Positions 11,101 through 22,900 of a stretch of 64,000 nt of DNA are shown here, piece by piece. Each line of letters begins with the position of its first letter. The first letter of the stretch is position 1. A model generated the notes under the pieces. It had not been told where the DNA came from. It searched no databases and saw nothing but the letters and a program-made list of their open reading frames with translations. The stretch is from Cristatella mucedo. Lineage: Eukaryota > Bryozoa > Phylactolaemata > Cristatellidae. The stretch lies in assembly GCA_009760855.2 (NCBI GenBank), contig WPIO01000035.1, forward strand, positions 1,210,501-1,274,500, written 5' to 3'. The translations under genes and the position numbers were made by a program.

Positions 11101-11557
11101 GCACGCTCAATCTGGGTTCCTATATCACTGCGATCTTTTGACACGCGGTACCTGCCTACTTTCAGCTAGGTAACATTGAAAGATCTCAATAAAAAACTGT
11201 TTTCATTTTTTATTTCATGTTGTCACCAGCTTTGAGATACCACACATTCCAAAGAAGCCAGAATGCTACAGCTGATCTCCTGTGAACAGTTTTTCAAACC
11301 AATAAACTTTGCCCATTGCAGGAGACACCTGTTTGATTGAGGTCAAAATTAAAGACACTGCAGCGACCAGCGAGAGCTCGAACGAAAAAGATCAAACTAG
11401 ACGAGAAATCTATCGTAGCTTGATCCTCGGCAAAAAGAGTGTAAGCTTGGTAAATTGATAAATGTAAGCTTGGTAAATTCGCCACCTGCTCATGACACTT
11501 TCGAGGCGCTGGCCGTAAGGACTTGATCGTAAATTCCCTGACTCTCTGCAACATCCA

Positions 11558-11964
11558 TCATAGCGTCGCGTTGATCGAGCAGCATGTCATTTCTTCCGGG
11601 CAGTCGAGACGACCAAGATTCGTCAGTTCGCTCGGGCATCTAGCTTTTCCGACGCAGGCTTGACCCAAAATGGGCCGACAAATGGCAACTTTGTCTTTTT
11701 CTTCATCTGAAAAGCAAACAAAACACAATCGCTGTTCCAAAATCTAGTCAGAGGCAGGGGACGACGACACGATCTGGGTGCTAGACATCGATAGACATTT
11801 GCAAGTAACAGGGCATCGTACGCTCTGGCTCAAGCGCACAGCTTTTTGGCGCCATTAAAAAGACTCATCAGCAACGCACCGCCAGCGTCCTTCTGTAGAC
11901 GAGCACTTGCGACCAGTGCTGTAGCCAAGAGCAACAAGAAAGCAGTGACGAGTCGGAATTCCAT
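11558..11964 (-). CDS. Predicted secreted six-cysteine peptide, two exons
   Basis: Exon 1 (11964-11880) starts with ATG and encodes a strong signal peptide, 'MEFRLVTAFLLLLATALVAS', with likely cleavage after A-S-A. Its donor is 'ggcg|gtgcgt'. Exon 2 (11706-11558) follows a good acceptor 'ttgcttttcag' and ends at TGA. The two exons join in phase (85 nt, then 149 nt) to give 77 residues. The mature part is acidic at its start (D-E-E-K-D-K) and has cysteines spaced C-x7-C-x5-C-x11-C-x5-C-C, ending 'CPEEMTCCSINATL'. Six cysteines ending in an adjacent pair suggest a disulfide-locked knottin- or clip-like fold, but I cannot assign a family. A TATA-like element sits about 65 bases upstream. Without splicing, the first exon would read through to a 44-residue peptide. 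The function is unknown: host defence, signalling and other roles are all possible. Confidence 0.6.
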
Positions 11965-12027
11965 CGTTAGACGACCTTTCAGGACGACTCCAGCAGCTGC
12001 TGACGGTGCAATGTTCGCTCGCCGGCC

Positions 12028-12035
12028 CTTTTATG
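12028..12035 (-). promoter_or_regulatory. TATA-like core promoter of the six-cysteine peptide gene
   Basis: On the minus strand 'ccataaaagggcc' lies 64-71 bases upstream of the start codon at 11964. This would place transcription start near 12000 and give a leader of about 35-40 bases. The spacing is reasonable for a compact TATA-driven secreted-peptide gene. Inferred from position only. Confidence 0.4.
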
Positions 12036-12039
12036 GAGC

Positions 12040-13930
12040 TTGAGCTACCGGCAGCCGAAGCGTATCCGGTGGCCGCCAGCAAGGCAGAATCATTGAGCCG
12101 CGTTGTCGGTCTACTTTCGTTACGCTCACTGGCCAGCCACTGTCGTCATGCTTACACTTGGCAAACTTCCGAGGACTCACCGCCTGCCTGAAACGGTTCG
12201 GCTGCTGCCAGCACTCCAGCCACTGCCCTAGTTATGACGTCCCAGCCGTGTCGGAAGGATAATGAACCTCGACTTGACAGCTGCATCGACGTAAGAAAGT
12301 GACAATGGTGTCGTAGGCAAAGGCCAGAGACAGCATCGCGGCGTACGCAGAGGCATTATACTAGTTGGGCTCAAGCGCTGCTATTTCACCGCCACTCAGC
12401 AAGGGCAGGCGCTGACATTCAGGGGAACTTCGGCAAGTTTCAAAAAGCTTGCACGGCAGCAAGGCAGCTTATAGAGCCCGTAACATTACTACATTAAGTT
12501 CATCTAAGGACCCAGCGAGGTAGCACAGTCCTCACGCAGTATCCTGGGGTAGTGCTTCGATGAGAAGCTGAGGTTCCTACAAGGACGCAGCATCGCGAAG
12601 CGCCTCGTCAATGCTCAGCAATATTTCCCATCAAGGTCAATAAATTATATGAGAACTCGTTGGAGTCAGATGACTAATGAGGTACAAGCACTAATCTGAC
12701 TTCCTGTAATTCTCAACTCAACCGATCTTGAATGTCAAGGCTCACCCTCTCAACGTTTCAATCTTGCTTTCTCACCCATTCATTCTCACGGACAAACACA
12801 CACACACACACACACACACGCACGAACGCACGTGCGATAGCTCGCTCGCCCATACACGCACTTTGTCTATCTCTGATTATTTTCTTTGCCATTTCTGCAG
12901 AAACGATCGTTATCAATCCCTTTCGGGGAGCTGTTGTCATTTATAATTTAGAAATGGCAAGATCAGATGAATCGATTGAATCCTTTAGTTATGGGCTACA
13001 GCTTGGTCTAGTGTCTTGATAAGAATAGATGAGGTGTGAATGGAGCAACATTTGTTTAAATTCATTGATCTAGGGTTCTCTTTTTAATCACCGGCCTGAT
13101 AATGATCGCTTTCAGAGGGAAGCGGTCTTCGCTGGTAGCTTGATGCATACCTGTATTTACAATATTTATTAATAGTGGGCAGCGATAGTTCTATGCAGTT
13201 CGTGAGGAGAGTTGTTTCTAAAGGACTCTAGAGGTCTTTTCATTACGGTGACGAGTTTAGTGACGTGTGCAGCGAATACAAAGATGAAAGAGGTGAGTAA
13301 AGAAGAGCGAGGTGATAAGGGTTTACAGTCCACAGGGACGATAATAATGAGATGGAGTCCCTAACCCGTTATATCTTACCTAGGAAGAATTTGGGGAAAC
13401 GCGCTGTCAAGTCACCATTGGAATCACTGGATAGTATGCTTGCTTGGGAGCAGTTAAGAAAATGGCGGTTAGCAGACGTTAACATTTTTGGGTCATTCAT
13501 CTGTGATTCCACCACTTTTCCATAAAACTAGGACTTACAGGTTTACTAAAATAGATCAATACGACCTACAATAATGTATAAATGCCAAACGGTTGAGCAT
13601 GTGTCGACTTTTTGGCGGCCTCCTTGCTAAATTCTACGTTTAAATGATACTGAAACGCCTGTTTTTTATTTGAACCAAAATAGAAGTGCGTTTATTCTGC
13701 TACCGTGTGGAACGTATCGTTTCAGTGGCTTACGAAATTGCAGTCTGCTTTGACTTATTAAAATCTGAATATTCACTGTGACCTGGAATGGGCAATCGTG
13801 TATACTTATCCAGGTTTCCGTACATGAACTCGATATGGAATATTGGTGTTCACATTCGTTTAACGCCCACAGATACGCTTGAGCCCGTGGGACTGCTGCG
13901 TCGTATGCAGCCTTGACATCTTGCTGATCT
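12040..13930. other. Unassigned intergenic sequence with a CA microsatellite
   Basis: No gene recognised. A (CA)n run lies at about 12797-12821. The overlapping frames around it (65-95 codons) are low-complexity artefacts. The rest is AT-rich without clear repeats. Confidence 0.35.
12797..12821. repeat. (CA)n microsatellite
   Basis: About 12 consecutive CA dinucleotides followed by 'cgcacgaacgcacg'. Confidence 0.95.
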
Positions 13931-13934
13931 CTAT

Positions 13935-15175
13935 TTACGAGTCATTATCTTCTAACAAGACAACATCTTAAATATGGAGTACCTCGGGGCTCAGTGCTAG
14001 GTCCGGTTCTTTTCACGGTTTATACTCTGCCTCTTGCTGATGTGATTGCCAAGCACAATCTAGGCTTTCACTTCTATGCGGATGACACTCAGTTGTACCT
14101 TTGCTTTGATCCCTCCCAGCCTTCGAGCACCTCAAATTCTCTAAACTCACTAGCTGCATGCATTGATGACATCCGCACATGGATGGCAGCAAATTTTCTA
14201 AAACTAAACGATGATAAAACTAACTTACTTGTTATGGGCAAACCCAGTGTGATTCAGAGATTGGAAAGGCTGACTCTCAAAATTGGCTCTACCAGCATAT
14301 CTCCAGTTGAATCAGCTCGAAATCTAGGTGTCATATTCCAAAGCGACCTCTCGTTAGACGACCATATCAGCTCCACAGTCAAATCCGCCTATTTTAAGCT
14401 TCATAACATTGCTAAAATTCGGGCTTGTTTAGATAAAGATACCACATCTAAGTTGGTCCATGCATTCGTGACATCCCGTCTCGACTTCTGCAACTCGCTG
14501 CTTATTGGCCTACCAGCCTGTGCGATCAGGCGATTGCAGCTGGTGCAAAACTCGGCAGATAGACTTGTCTGTCGTGAGCGTCGCAGTTGCCACGTTACTC
14601 CACTTCTCGCCGACCTGCACTGGCTACCAGTCCAGCAACGGATTGACTTCAAGGTTTTGTCGCCCACTTTTAGGTCCCTTCATTCTATGGCTCCAGCCTA
14701 TCTTTCAGATATACTACCCCATCAGGCCAAGCATCGTACCACCCGCTTTTCGGAATCCAACAGTCTAGAAATACCTCATACAAACCTTAAATCCTTTGGA
14801 GACCGTGCATTTAGTTCGTATGCTCCCAAAGCCTGGAACTCCCTCCCGACCTGCGTCAGAACATCCCCCGACCTGACCACATTGAAAAGGAACCTAAAAA
14901 CACACCTATTTAGGACAGCATTTAGCGAGTCCCTGTGATTTGTCCTTGATGTGCTTATGCGTTCTGACACTGTTCATGCTGCCACTAACCACATTTGCAT
15001 GCTGACCCTGTGCATGTCACCCCTAAACATATTATTCATTTTGTTTGTTTTTCAAGCATGATTTTACTTACCGTTCAATTGCATTTCACTTTGCAGAAAG
15101 TGTAAAGCGCCTAGAAAGAGATTAATTTCTCTGAGGGCGCTTTATCAAGTGAATTAATATTATTATTATTATTAA
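13935..15175 (+). mobile_element. LINE family A (CR1/L2-type), 5'-truncated copy with intact reverse-transcriptase C-terminal frame
   Basis: The best preserved LINE in the window. An uninterrupted frame enters from the truncated 5' side ('YGVPRGSVLGPVLF', RT block 4), passes the active site 'FHFYADDTQLYL' with both catalytic aspartates, and continues through thumb and connection to a stop at 14938. A 3' UTR of about 235 bases follows, ending with 'aaagcgcctagaaagagatt', its hairpin partner 'gagggcgctttatc', and a (TTA)n tail near 15150-15175. The endonuclease and the N-terminal part of the RT are missing. The intact frame suggests a fairly recent insertion. Confidence 0.9.
13994..14938 (+). 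CDS. LINE reverse transcriptase, C-terminal half (5' truncated)
   Basis: 314 codons are open to the stop. The Y-A-D-D box is at about residues 28-31, counting from the GTG at 13994. Beyond it are motifs typical of CR1/L2 LINEs: 'NFLKLNDDKTNLLVMG' (block 6), 'LGVIFQSDLSLDDHI' (block 7), and the C-terminal 'DLHWLPVQQRIDFKVL' with 'FGDRAFSSYAPKAWNSLP'. The reading frame extends upstream of 13994 to about 13935, so the real protein start has been lost by truncation. It would need another element's machinery to move. No cellular role is expected. Confidence 0.85.
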   Translation: MLGPVLFTVYTLPLADVIAKHNLGFHFYADDTQLYLCFDPSQPSSTSNSLNSLAACIDDIRTWMAANFLKLNDDKTNLLVMGKPSVIQRLERLTLKIGSTSISPVESARNLGVIFQSDLSLDDHISSTVKSAYFKLHNIAKIRACLDKDTTSKLVHAFVTSRLDFCNSLLIGLPACAIRRLQLVQNSADRLVCRERRSCHVTPLLADLHWLPVQQRIDFKVLSPTFRSLHSMAPAYLSDILPHQAKHRTTRFSESNSLEIPHTNLKSFGDRAFSSYAPKAWNSLPTCVRTSPDLTTLKRNLKTHLFRTAFSESL

Positions 15176-15179
15176 CATC

Positions 15180-16849
15180 CTCATTAGAGCCATCATCATT
15201 CCAAATGAGAGCAGCTTATCTTGCTCGCTGCAGTTCCTGCAGGTAAAGTAACTGGTAACATTCTTAATTGCCTTCCTTCATCTATACTTTAACAATAAAT
15301 TAAAAAAATAGTGTCATGGCTATTGCGAAGTGTCATTAGAGAAAGTACGCTAATTGTATGACATTTAAAGCAATGACACTTTGCCCGTTTGTAGTATTGT
15401 TACAGCTTGTGATTTTGACACTAGGGCTACACTGATGATATGACCAACCAATTACAAAGTCCTTTCAAATATTATTTGAATGCCTTGAACCCAAATTATA
15501 CAGTGCTTGCTCACATAGAGTGGCTATAAATATACTATTGCTCCATATATAAGCCAGCATAACACGGGCGCAGTACAAGTCCAGTCTTAGCTGGAAATTA
15601 AATGTAACAAGCCCTCCACAAAGGTAAAACTTCAGAACATGGTAGCTTCATCAAAAACCAAAGTTTCAGCAAATGTCAACTACCGGTCCTTTTGATTCGC
15701 AAGTGCCATATCTCCGATAAAAGTGGTCCGATCAATTTGAAATCCAGGATGTGTGATTTCGCGACCTCATAACTTCAGCCGCCTCTGGAGTATATTGGAC
15801 TAGGATGCACGGCATATAGGCTTACTTGCTCGGAGAGCTGGCCATTCCTCTCTCTCAGCGGCCTGTCACCATGCTGCTCATGTGTCTTTCGTGCGTCGCA
15901 GGTAGGCTAACAATGATCTGATCAACGTGAAGTTTGAAGCGCGTGGTTTTAAGTATGCTTTAAAATGCTCTGTGACGTATACTGAGTAACTCCAGCTTTT
16001 TCATCATTATTTGCATGCTTTGATATCGTCGGTTGCATGCTCGGACTGTCTTGTGGTTTTCGGTTCTTTGTACTGTTTATTGCTTAGCCAATGCTGGTCA
16101 TGTAGACTTGGAACTTGAAATGAAATTTAGGCTCAGCTACCTTTACAGGTCTACTGCTAATCTTGGATTTGGGCTAAGTGTAATTCATATCTACATATGT
16201 CCTTAAACTTTAAATGTCTAATGTATTCCAATTTTGACATGCTAACTTTTCTTTTAAGAAATCGGAAGTGTAAAGCCAAGTGTCCTGCATTTTATGAGGG
16301 CCTTGTCACACTATTACAATGCATGGAATTGAATTTGCTGATTTTACAAGATAGCCATGTATGGCTGAAGACCAGTGAAAAACATGACCTTGACTCTTAC
16401 AGGTAATCAGAAGGTCAACATGATAGCTATGGTTATATCGAAAGATAGCTTACACTACCCTTGTTGTTTGTGCGAATTTGCATTCCAGCTGTTCAATATG
16501 TCCTTGAGAATTATCAATAAATGCACTTATATGGAGACACAGTGTCACTTTCTTAGAACCATCATATATATGTCGAGAGCAGCAAAAGACCAACAATAAA
16601 ATCTCGCGAAACTCCACAGATAACCGTCATGCTGGGTGAAGCTTAGCAGCCACACGACAAGGACTGGAAACGATCGAACGAGTACGACCTAGACCGGCCA
16701 TCAATGGAGCAGAGTACAGCTCTCTGAGTTCAGCACTCATCCAGTCAAAGCACCTAAATAAAAATTCCGAAAGTCGCAAATATCTTATCGCAGAGGAAAT
16801 TGCAAAGCATAAGAACACTTCATCAAAAATTGAAAATTTAATCTGACGA
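15180..16849. other. Unassigned intergenic sequence downstream of ALDH16A1
   Basis: Mostly AT-rich, with no recognised gene. Short frames near 16.2-16.6 kb lack family features. This stretch separates the LINE at 15.2 kb from the 3' end of the minus-strand ALDH16A1 gene. Confidence 0.35.
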
Positions 16850-16855
16850 TTTATT
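16850..16855 (-). promoter_or_regulatory. Probable polyadenylation signal of ALDH16A1
   Basis: Minus-strand AATAAA (plus 'tttatt') about 145 bases downstream of the ALDH16A1 stop codon. It is the first canonical signal seen after the stop and gives a short 3' UTR. Confidence 0.5.
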
Positions 16856-16997
16856 AGCAAAGTTACTACAGCCACCAGTTTAGTGTGTTGCAAACCAACT
16901 TGGTTAGATAAAAACAAAATAGAGGCAAAGAATGGGCAGCAAAATAGAATACAATTAAATGACAGAGCAGTGATGATTGATCACGTCAGCAAGCCCC

Positions 16998-19900
16998 CTA
17001 GTTGGCAAATATATCTCCCATGGGAATCCAGATATTCTTGCACTGTACAGATTGGTGAAGAAATTCTTCACCCTGACCCTGTTCAGCACTCTTCCAGTCA
17101 CGAGGCAACCCGTAGTTGACCCAAGTTCGCTTGACGTTGTCAGCTGAGCTGTGCTCCACAAACTGCGACCCCTGCTGTGAGCCGAAGTACCACATGGCTT
17201 GCACGTCCTGGTGTTCCGTGAGAAAGCGTGTAATGTGGTCACGGTCGCCAGTCAGGATATTAATGACACCACCCGGTACGTCGGACGTGTCAAAAATCTG
17301 TTAACACCAATGAAAGCGGTTGTAAGAGACACAGCAGCCATAAGGTGCTCTCACTTCGCAACCCAGTAGTGAGTTTGAGTCATGCTTCCTCCCCAGCAGA
17401 GCATTCTGCAAGCAGGGTAAAAGCGGCTAAGGCTCTTCTGAGACCATGCACAGTAAATGAGGCTGCTAAATCAGCTGATCTTGGCTTTTTTACATTTGCT
17501 AAACCACACAGCCATAGCATACAAAATAGCACACACAATGTGTATGCCTATAAAAAGTAATCTGACGATAAAATAAGCACAATAGCTATGCATAAAACAA
17601 TAGGCTAGGCACAAATAAGCATCTGGTATCGCCAGTGCAGGGCGAATGCACGTGTGCACGTGCATGTCCTCGTGCAGTTGTCTCATTATATTTCAGCAAA
17701 GTTCGGCAAGGAATCCAATTAATCCCCCCTCCACACTTGCTCTAGGTTCCCATGCTAATGACAGCATAATGTTCGAAAGCCTTCAAGACTACGACGGATT
17801 TATGCGCCCCTTCCATAACCAGCCAGGAATGAAGGAACCAAAAGCTATGGGGTTTTTGAGAAAGATGAACCGAGCCGGAACGACAAAAAGGCAGAGTGAG
17901 AAGAAACAGGCAAGAAACCGGCAAGTGAGCATCAAAAAAGAAAGTAGCTGTTTCGGACAGGTGTGCAGATGCAGCCTCGGCATAGTAGCATTGACGAGGA
18001 GCTCTCCAGATGGCGACCTGCCTCCAAGGACCTGTCTCCAACAATCTTAAAGCATAAGCTCGGTATATTGGGTGGATTGGAGACTGCAGATCCAAGGTCC
18101 CTGATGGGTACGGTGGTGCTTTTGACACATGTCAAACGAGTTGAACTAGGGCCGAACCAAATTTTAAAGACACGACTATGACCTTCTAAAACCAAAGTGC
18201 TGCCTCATAGGAAGCCATTCAAGGACACACTAATCGTAAGAAATTGGTGAAGGCCGACATACGTACATGACACGCCAGCTGATCTGCCCAACTGAAGACA
18301 AGCTAGCTGACCTAGTTGCGATGCTGCTGACAGCTCCGCACGAAGGCCAGATAGAGAGGCAAGTCACTATAATCGAGCCCACTGGGAACCGGTGGAACCG
18401 TCGGCACTGGGAACCGGCAGCAAGCATCCGAGCGAGTCGTCGATGTGCAGCGATGCATGCATGCGATTCTTAATGCTCAGTGTGCTGAGGACATGAAAAA
18501 TGAGCCGAGCAGGCAGGTCTTTCGGTAGAATTTCTCGGAACTGAGGCGAAGAGGCATGGGCAAAGAGCTACAGGGCGCCGAGCGCTCGGATCGGTTTTCG
18601 CCACCGAATCGCCGCTGCACACCCGTCTACGTGAGCCGCTTTCAGCATCGGTTCGTGGATCCAAGAACAAGGCCGGCTTTCGGTTTTCATCGCTAAAGTG
18701 CTTCTAAACGAGCGCAGACGCTGAAGAACGAACGTCAGCGAGCCGAGCTCGTTCACCACGTGTAGCCGGTGCTGCGGCAGGGCAGGCAGTGGGGCAGACG
18801 GGAGCCGTCGTCACCTGGTACATGTCGAGAGCGAGCAGCGGGTGCTTCTCGCTCGGCACCACCACGACGCAGTTGGCTCGCACGACGGCCGGAGCGAGCA
18901 GCGACACGAAGGCGAGCAGCGGCATCTCGTCCGGGCAGGCGATGCCGATCACGCCGACCGGCTCATGCACCTTCACCGTGCAGCCGTACAGCGTCGTCTC
19001 CTGCAACAGACGACAACGACGAGCGAGTGCGAAACTTCAACGACGACGCTGCTACTTCAAAACGAGGCCGCAGCCGATCGAGCGAACGGAAGCAACGGCA
19101 GCGGCCATTGGGACTTGACACAGGGGGGGAGGGGAACGGAGACGCCGGCGGCACCAGGGGCCAGAGGCAGGCCGAGGTGCATCGATCGGTCCGAGGAACC
19201 GACGGGCATTAATATAATATAGTTCCTTTGCATAGAGCCCAAAGGGAACTTAATCTCTATTCAGGCGCTTCACATGTGCCACAGGGCTCGAGCCAAAGAG
19301 CTCGGCCAGACCATGGTCGAGGCGAGCACCGTAATTAACCCTGGGCCAAACCAAAGTCACGCCAGTGGCTGCTGTTTTTGCCTCGAGCAACGCTCTCACC
19401 TGCACGGTTCCGCCATATTTGTCGCAGTAGGCAGCCCAGTAGAAAAGTCGCTGTATCGACTCGTCGACCTCGGCCAGAGCAGCATCTGGCGAACAGCCGG
19501 TCATCAGGCGCAGGCGGTCGGCAAACTCGCGGCGCCGCAGCTCCAGGTTCTCGGCCATGTAGTAGACGACCTGGGCACGGTTGTGTGCGGCACGCTTGCC
19601 CCATCTGAGCAGAACAAACCACAGCTACGTCAGCAGCTTTGTTAGTGGCTCTGTCAGCGACAGCACTCCGACGGCAACAGCTGCCACAGTTCATTCGACA
19701 ACGGGTGCCGCAAATCACTTTCAGGCAGTCAAGTTGCCAGTTGTCGCCTAAGCATCTTGCTAGCTTGTGCATGCTCGTCTTAGCTTAACATGATAATATG
19801 CAGGGGTCATTATGCATGCTGAGACTGTGCATGCTGCCACTAACCACATTTGCATGCTGACCCTGTGCATGTCACCCCTAACCATGTTATTCATTTTGTT

Positions 19901-22900
19901 TGTTTATCAAGCATGATATTACTCACAATTCAATTGCATTTCCCTTTGCAGCAAATGTAAAGCGCCTAGAAAGAGATTGAGTTATCTGAGGGCGCTTTAT
20001 GAAATGCATTATTATTATTATTATTAATCTTTGGTTATTGATTCTCTTGAAGCAAGTTGTAAAGCACTTGGATAGAGTTTGAGTTCACTTAGGGTGCTAT
20101 ACAAACGACCTAATATTATTGCTATTATTATGTTTACTATTCTGCAAACCCTGTACCCGATTAACTGGGGGAAGAGCCAGATCATTTACCGTGCGCATGC
20201 ACAGTTGCACGAATGCATGCAACAAATACACATAACTATAAACATGCACAAACCAACACTCAACAGATTAGAAAACAAGCCTCGGCAAATTCGAAATAAG
20301 GTCAAATTACTGCTGTAGTAACAGTAAGAACAAACACCATACAAAATGCCTTCCCTTTCCGAGCACCAAAAAGATGCTCACAAGATCCAGCTAGTCGAGA
20401 CTTCCCATCAAATGCCAGGCAGTCAGATCGACATTGCCTGACAGCATGTGCCGTCAGACACCTGGCCAGCCGGAACGCCACCATTGCCATGGACGAGCTC
20501 CACTCAGCCAGCGCAATGCCAACACCATTAATATAGTAGCAACTGGCGCCACGAAAGCAAGTTGTACACGGCAAGCCATGACGTTACCCAGGGAAGGCCT
20601 CATGCGCGGCAGCCACGGCATTCCTAACGTCCTTGCGACTGCTGTCGCCGACGTGTGACAGCACCTCTCCCGTTGCGGCAGCTCGGATGGCACGCGAGTA
20701 AGGAGCGTCAGGTCGCTGCTGCTTGCCACCGTAGTGCAGCTTGTACGTGTGGTCGACCCTGCAGTGGATGCCATCGCATGTCAGCTCAGCAGCTCTGCTG
20801 ATCGGGTTGAGCCGGTGAGGTCGGCAGCATTCGAAACGCTTCGACAGCCACGGCCATCCCAGTCCGAAGTTCCAGACAGCAAGATAAAAGCAAAGCACTT
20901 TTTCACGCCGTGTATATCAGCACAACACCACTGGGAGTCGAGCCGGAAGCAGTGGGAGGCCAACAGCACTCTGCGCAGCGTGCACTGCTACGAAAGTGCA
21001 CGACAAGTGCTGACATAAGTGCTGACATAAGCCGAAGACGCATTGGGGGCAGCGTGAAAAAGCCTATGACAAAGATTCAAGGCGAAGGTGTGGGAGCTGA
21101 GCAGCACGACCTGATGGCGCGGCCATTCACAGTGCGCAGCAAAGCCAGCCAAAAGCAAACAAATAACGAAGCATACTAGAGCTGCAATAGAATAGGGCTG
21201 CAGCAGCACAACACTGTAGACGGCTGCAAATATTTAGGGCCACAATGCAAAAATAAAAGCTGCAGACAAAGCAGTCAGAGGAAGAAGCCCCTGACAAAAG
21301 AACAATTCTAAGCATTGGGAGTCGGTTCGCCCGAGATTTGGCAAAGGGAACAGGTTGTGGACTGGCCTTGGACTGGCCTTTTTATCGAGAATGTGGGCAG
21401 TCAATAGGACTGAAGCATCCTACCAGCATCTCAACTAATGTAACTTGTCAACTCCTCACGGCTTACTATGCCCAAGCCCAATGCAGATCTGCAACAGAAC
21501 ATGACACGAGCGGCTATCCACACACAAAAAAACATCAACAAATAGGAATAGAGAGATTTGGAGACAGAGCTAGCTACAGACACCAGATAGTGTGCTCGAC
21601 CATTCACGAGATGTACTTCATCGCTAGACATAAGCAGATGTGTGTCAGCAGGCTCAAAATACGAGTTATTGACTCAGCCGGATTTGTCAATTCCAATGTG
21701 TTTAAAATGACAGCTGAGACTGAACTGACCGGCTGCAGTTTTTACAACCATATAAGTTGCCATTCTTACGGTGGCATGGCTGCTGGTCCTGCACTGCCCA
21801 CTGTCTCTGATCGCTCAACCAGGTTCTCGTATGTGGGTCTGTGTGGGAGTGTGCTGCCAAACTTAGCATAGTCCAAAGCAGCAGCCTTGACCTCGGGTCG
21901 CTCTTCCCATGATGGTCGAGCGTACTCATAAAGGCCCTGAAAATGCACGGAGTCTTTGCAATGAACTGTAGCAGAAATAAAATGCGCGAGGCCAAACTGC
22001 AAAGCGGCACCCTTTTTCATCGTATCCACATAGTGGCACACTATTCGGAACGAAACAACCGGAACCTGAGGCAACGAGATGTATGGACATGGACATGTAA
22101 TAGATCCTAGCAAGAGCGGCCCTGCAGTCGAGAAGCACAAGATGACCGAGAACCCGCTCTGCCCCACCCTGCCTGCTGTTTCATGCCGTGCCTCACAGTA
22201 CTGACCTAGGATTACTTTTGCAAAGCACAGAGCAAACTCTATCCGTGTGAATCGTCCATCATGTTGCTTCAAGCATTCAGCAATTGTGCATGTCAGTATC
22301 CCTATCAGTCCATACTTATCCCTTATTAGTGCACAGTTTTCCCTTTCAGCCAATGTAAAGTCTCTGACAATATATTTAGTTCAATTAGGTCTCCATGGAA
22401 GCACTTTATTATTATCATTACTATTAGGAATTGCGCGTGCACGTTCTGCTCGTTAAGGGCTTGGATCACACAAGCTCACTAAAATTGTCCATGCACAAAG
22501 TCAAGTGACAAGCAGCAGGGATTCGGGATACAGAGTGAAGCCTCAAAACCTGAAGCAAATTATGGCCCTTCAGCATGCTGTGTGTATGTTCCCTGTCGAG
22601 CCTATCCTCATTCAACCCGGAGCACTACAAGTGCACACAGTGCATAGGGAGCAGACAGGTCGCGAGAGCTAGCCTTTACCCTGCTGCTGCTGCTGCTTAC
22701 GGCAAGTACGGGCTTGCACTGGCTGCGAGTCACATACAAATGACCCCTAACCCTCAAACCTACATAGACGTCCACTTACTCCACGAGATCAAGTAAACGC
22801 ATGCACTCACCTACACACAGTGAGAGACCACACCAACTTGACAGGCAGACACTGACCGCGATGCTGCTGCACACGTGCGATCGAGGCCGAGTAAAGCCAT

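Noticed and set aside
18769..19222. 147- and 126-codon Arg/Ala-rich plus-strand frames
   Set aside because: Antisense shadows of ALDH16A1 exon 13 and the GC-rich intron next to it.
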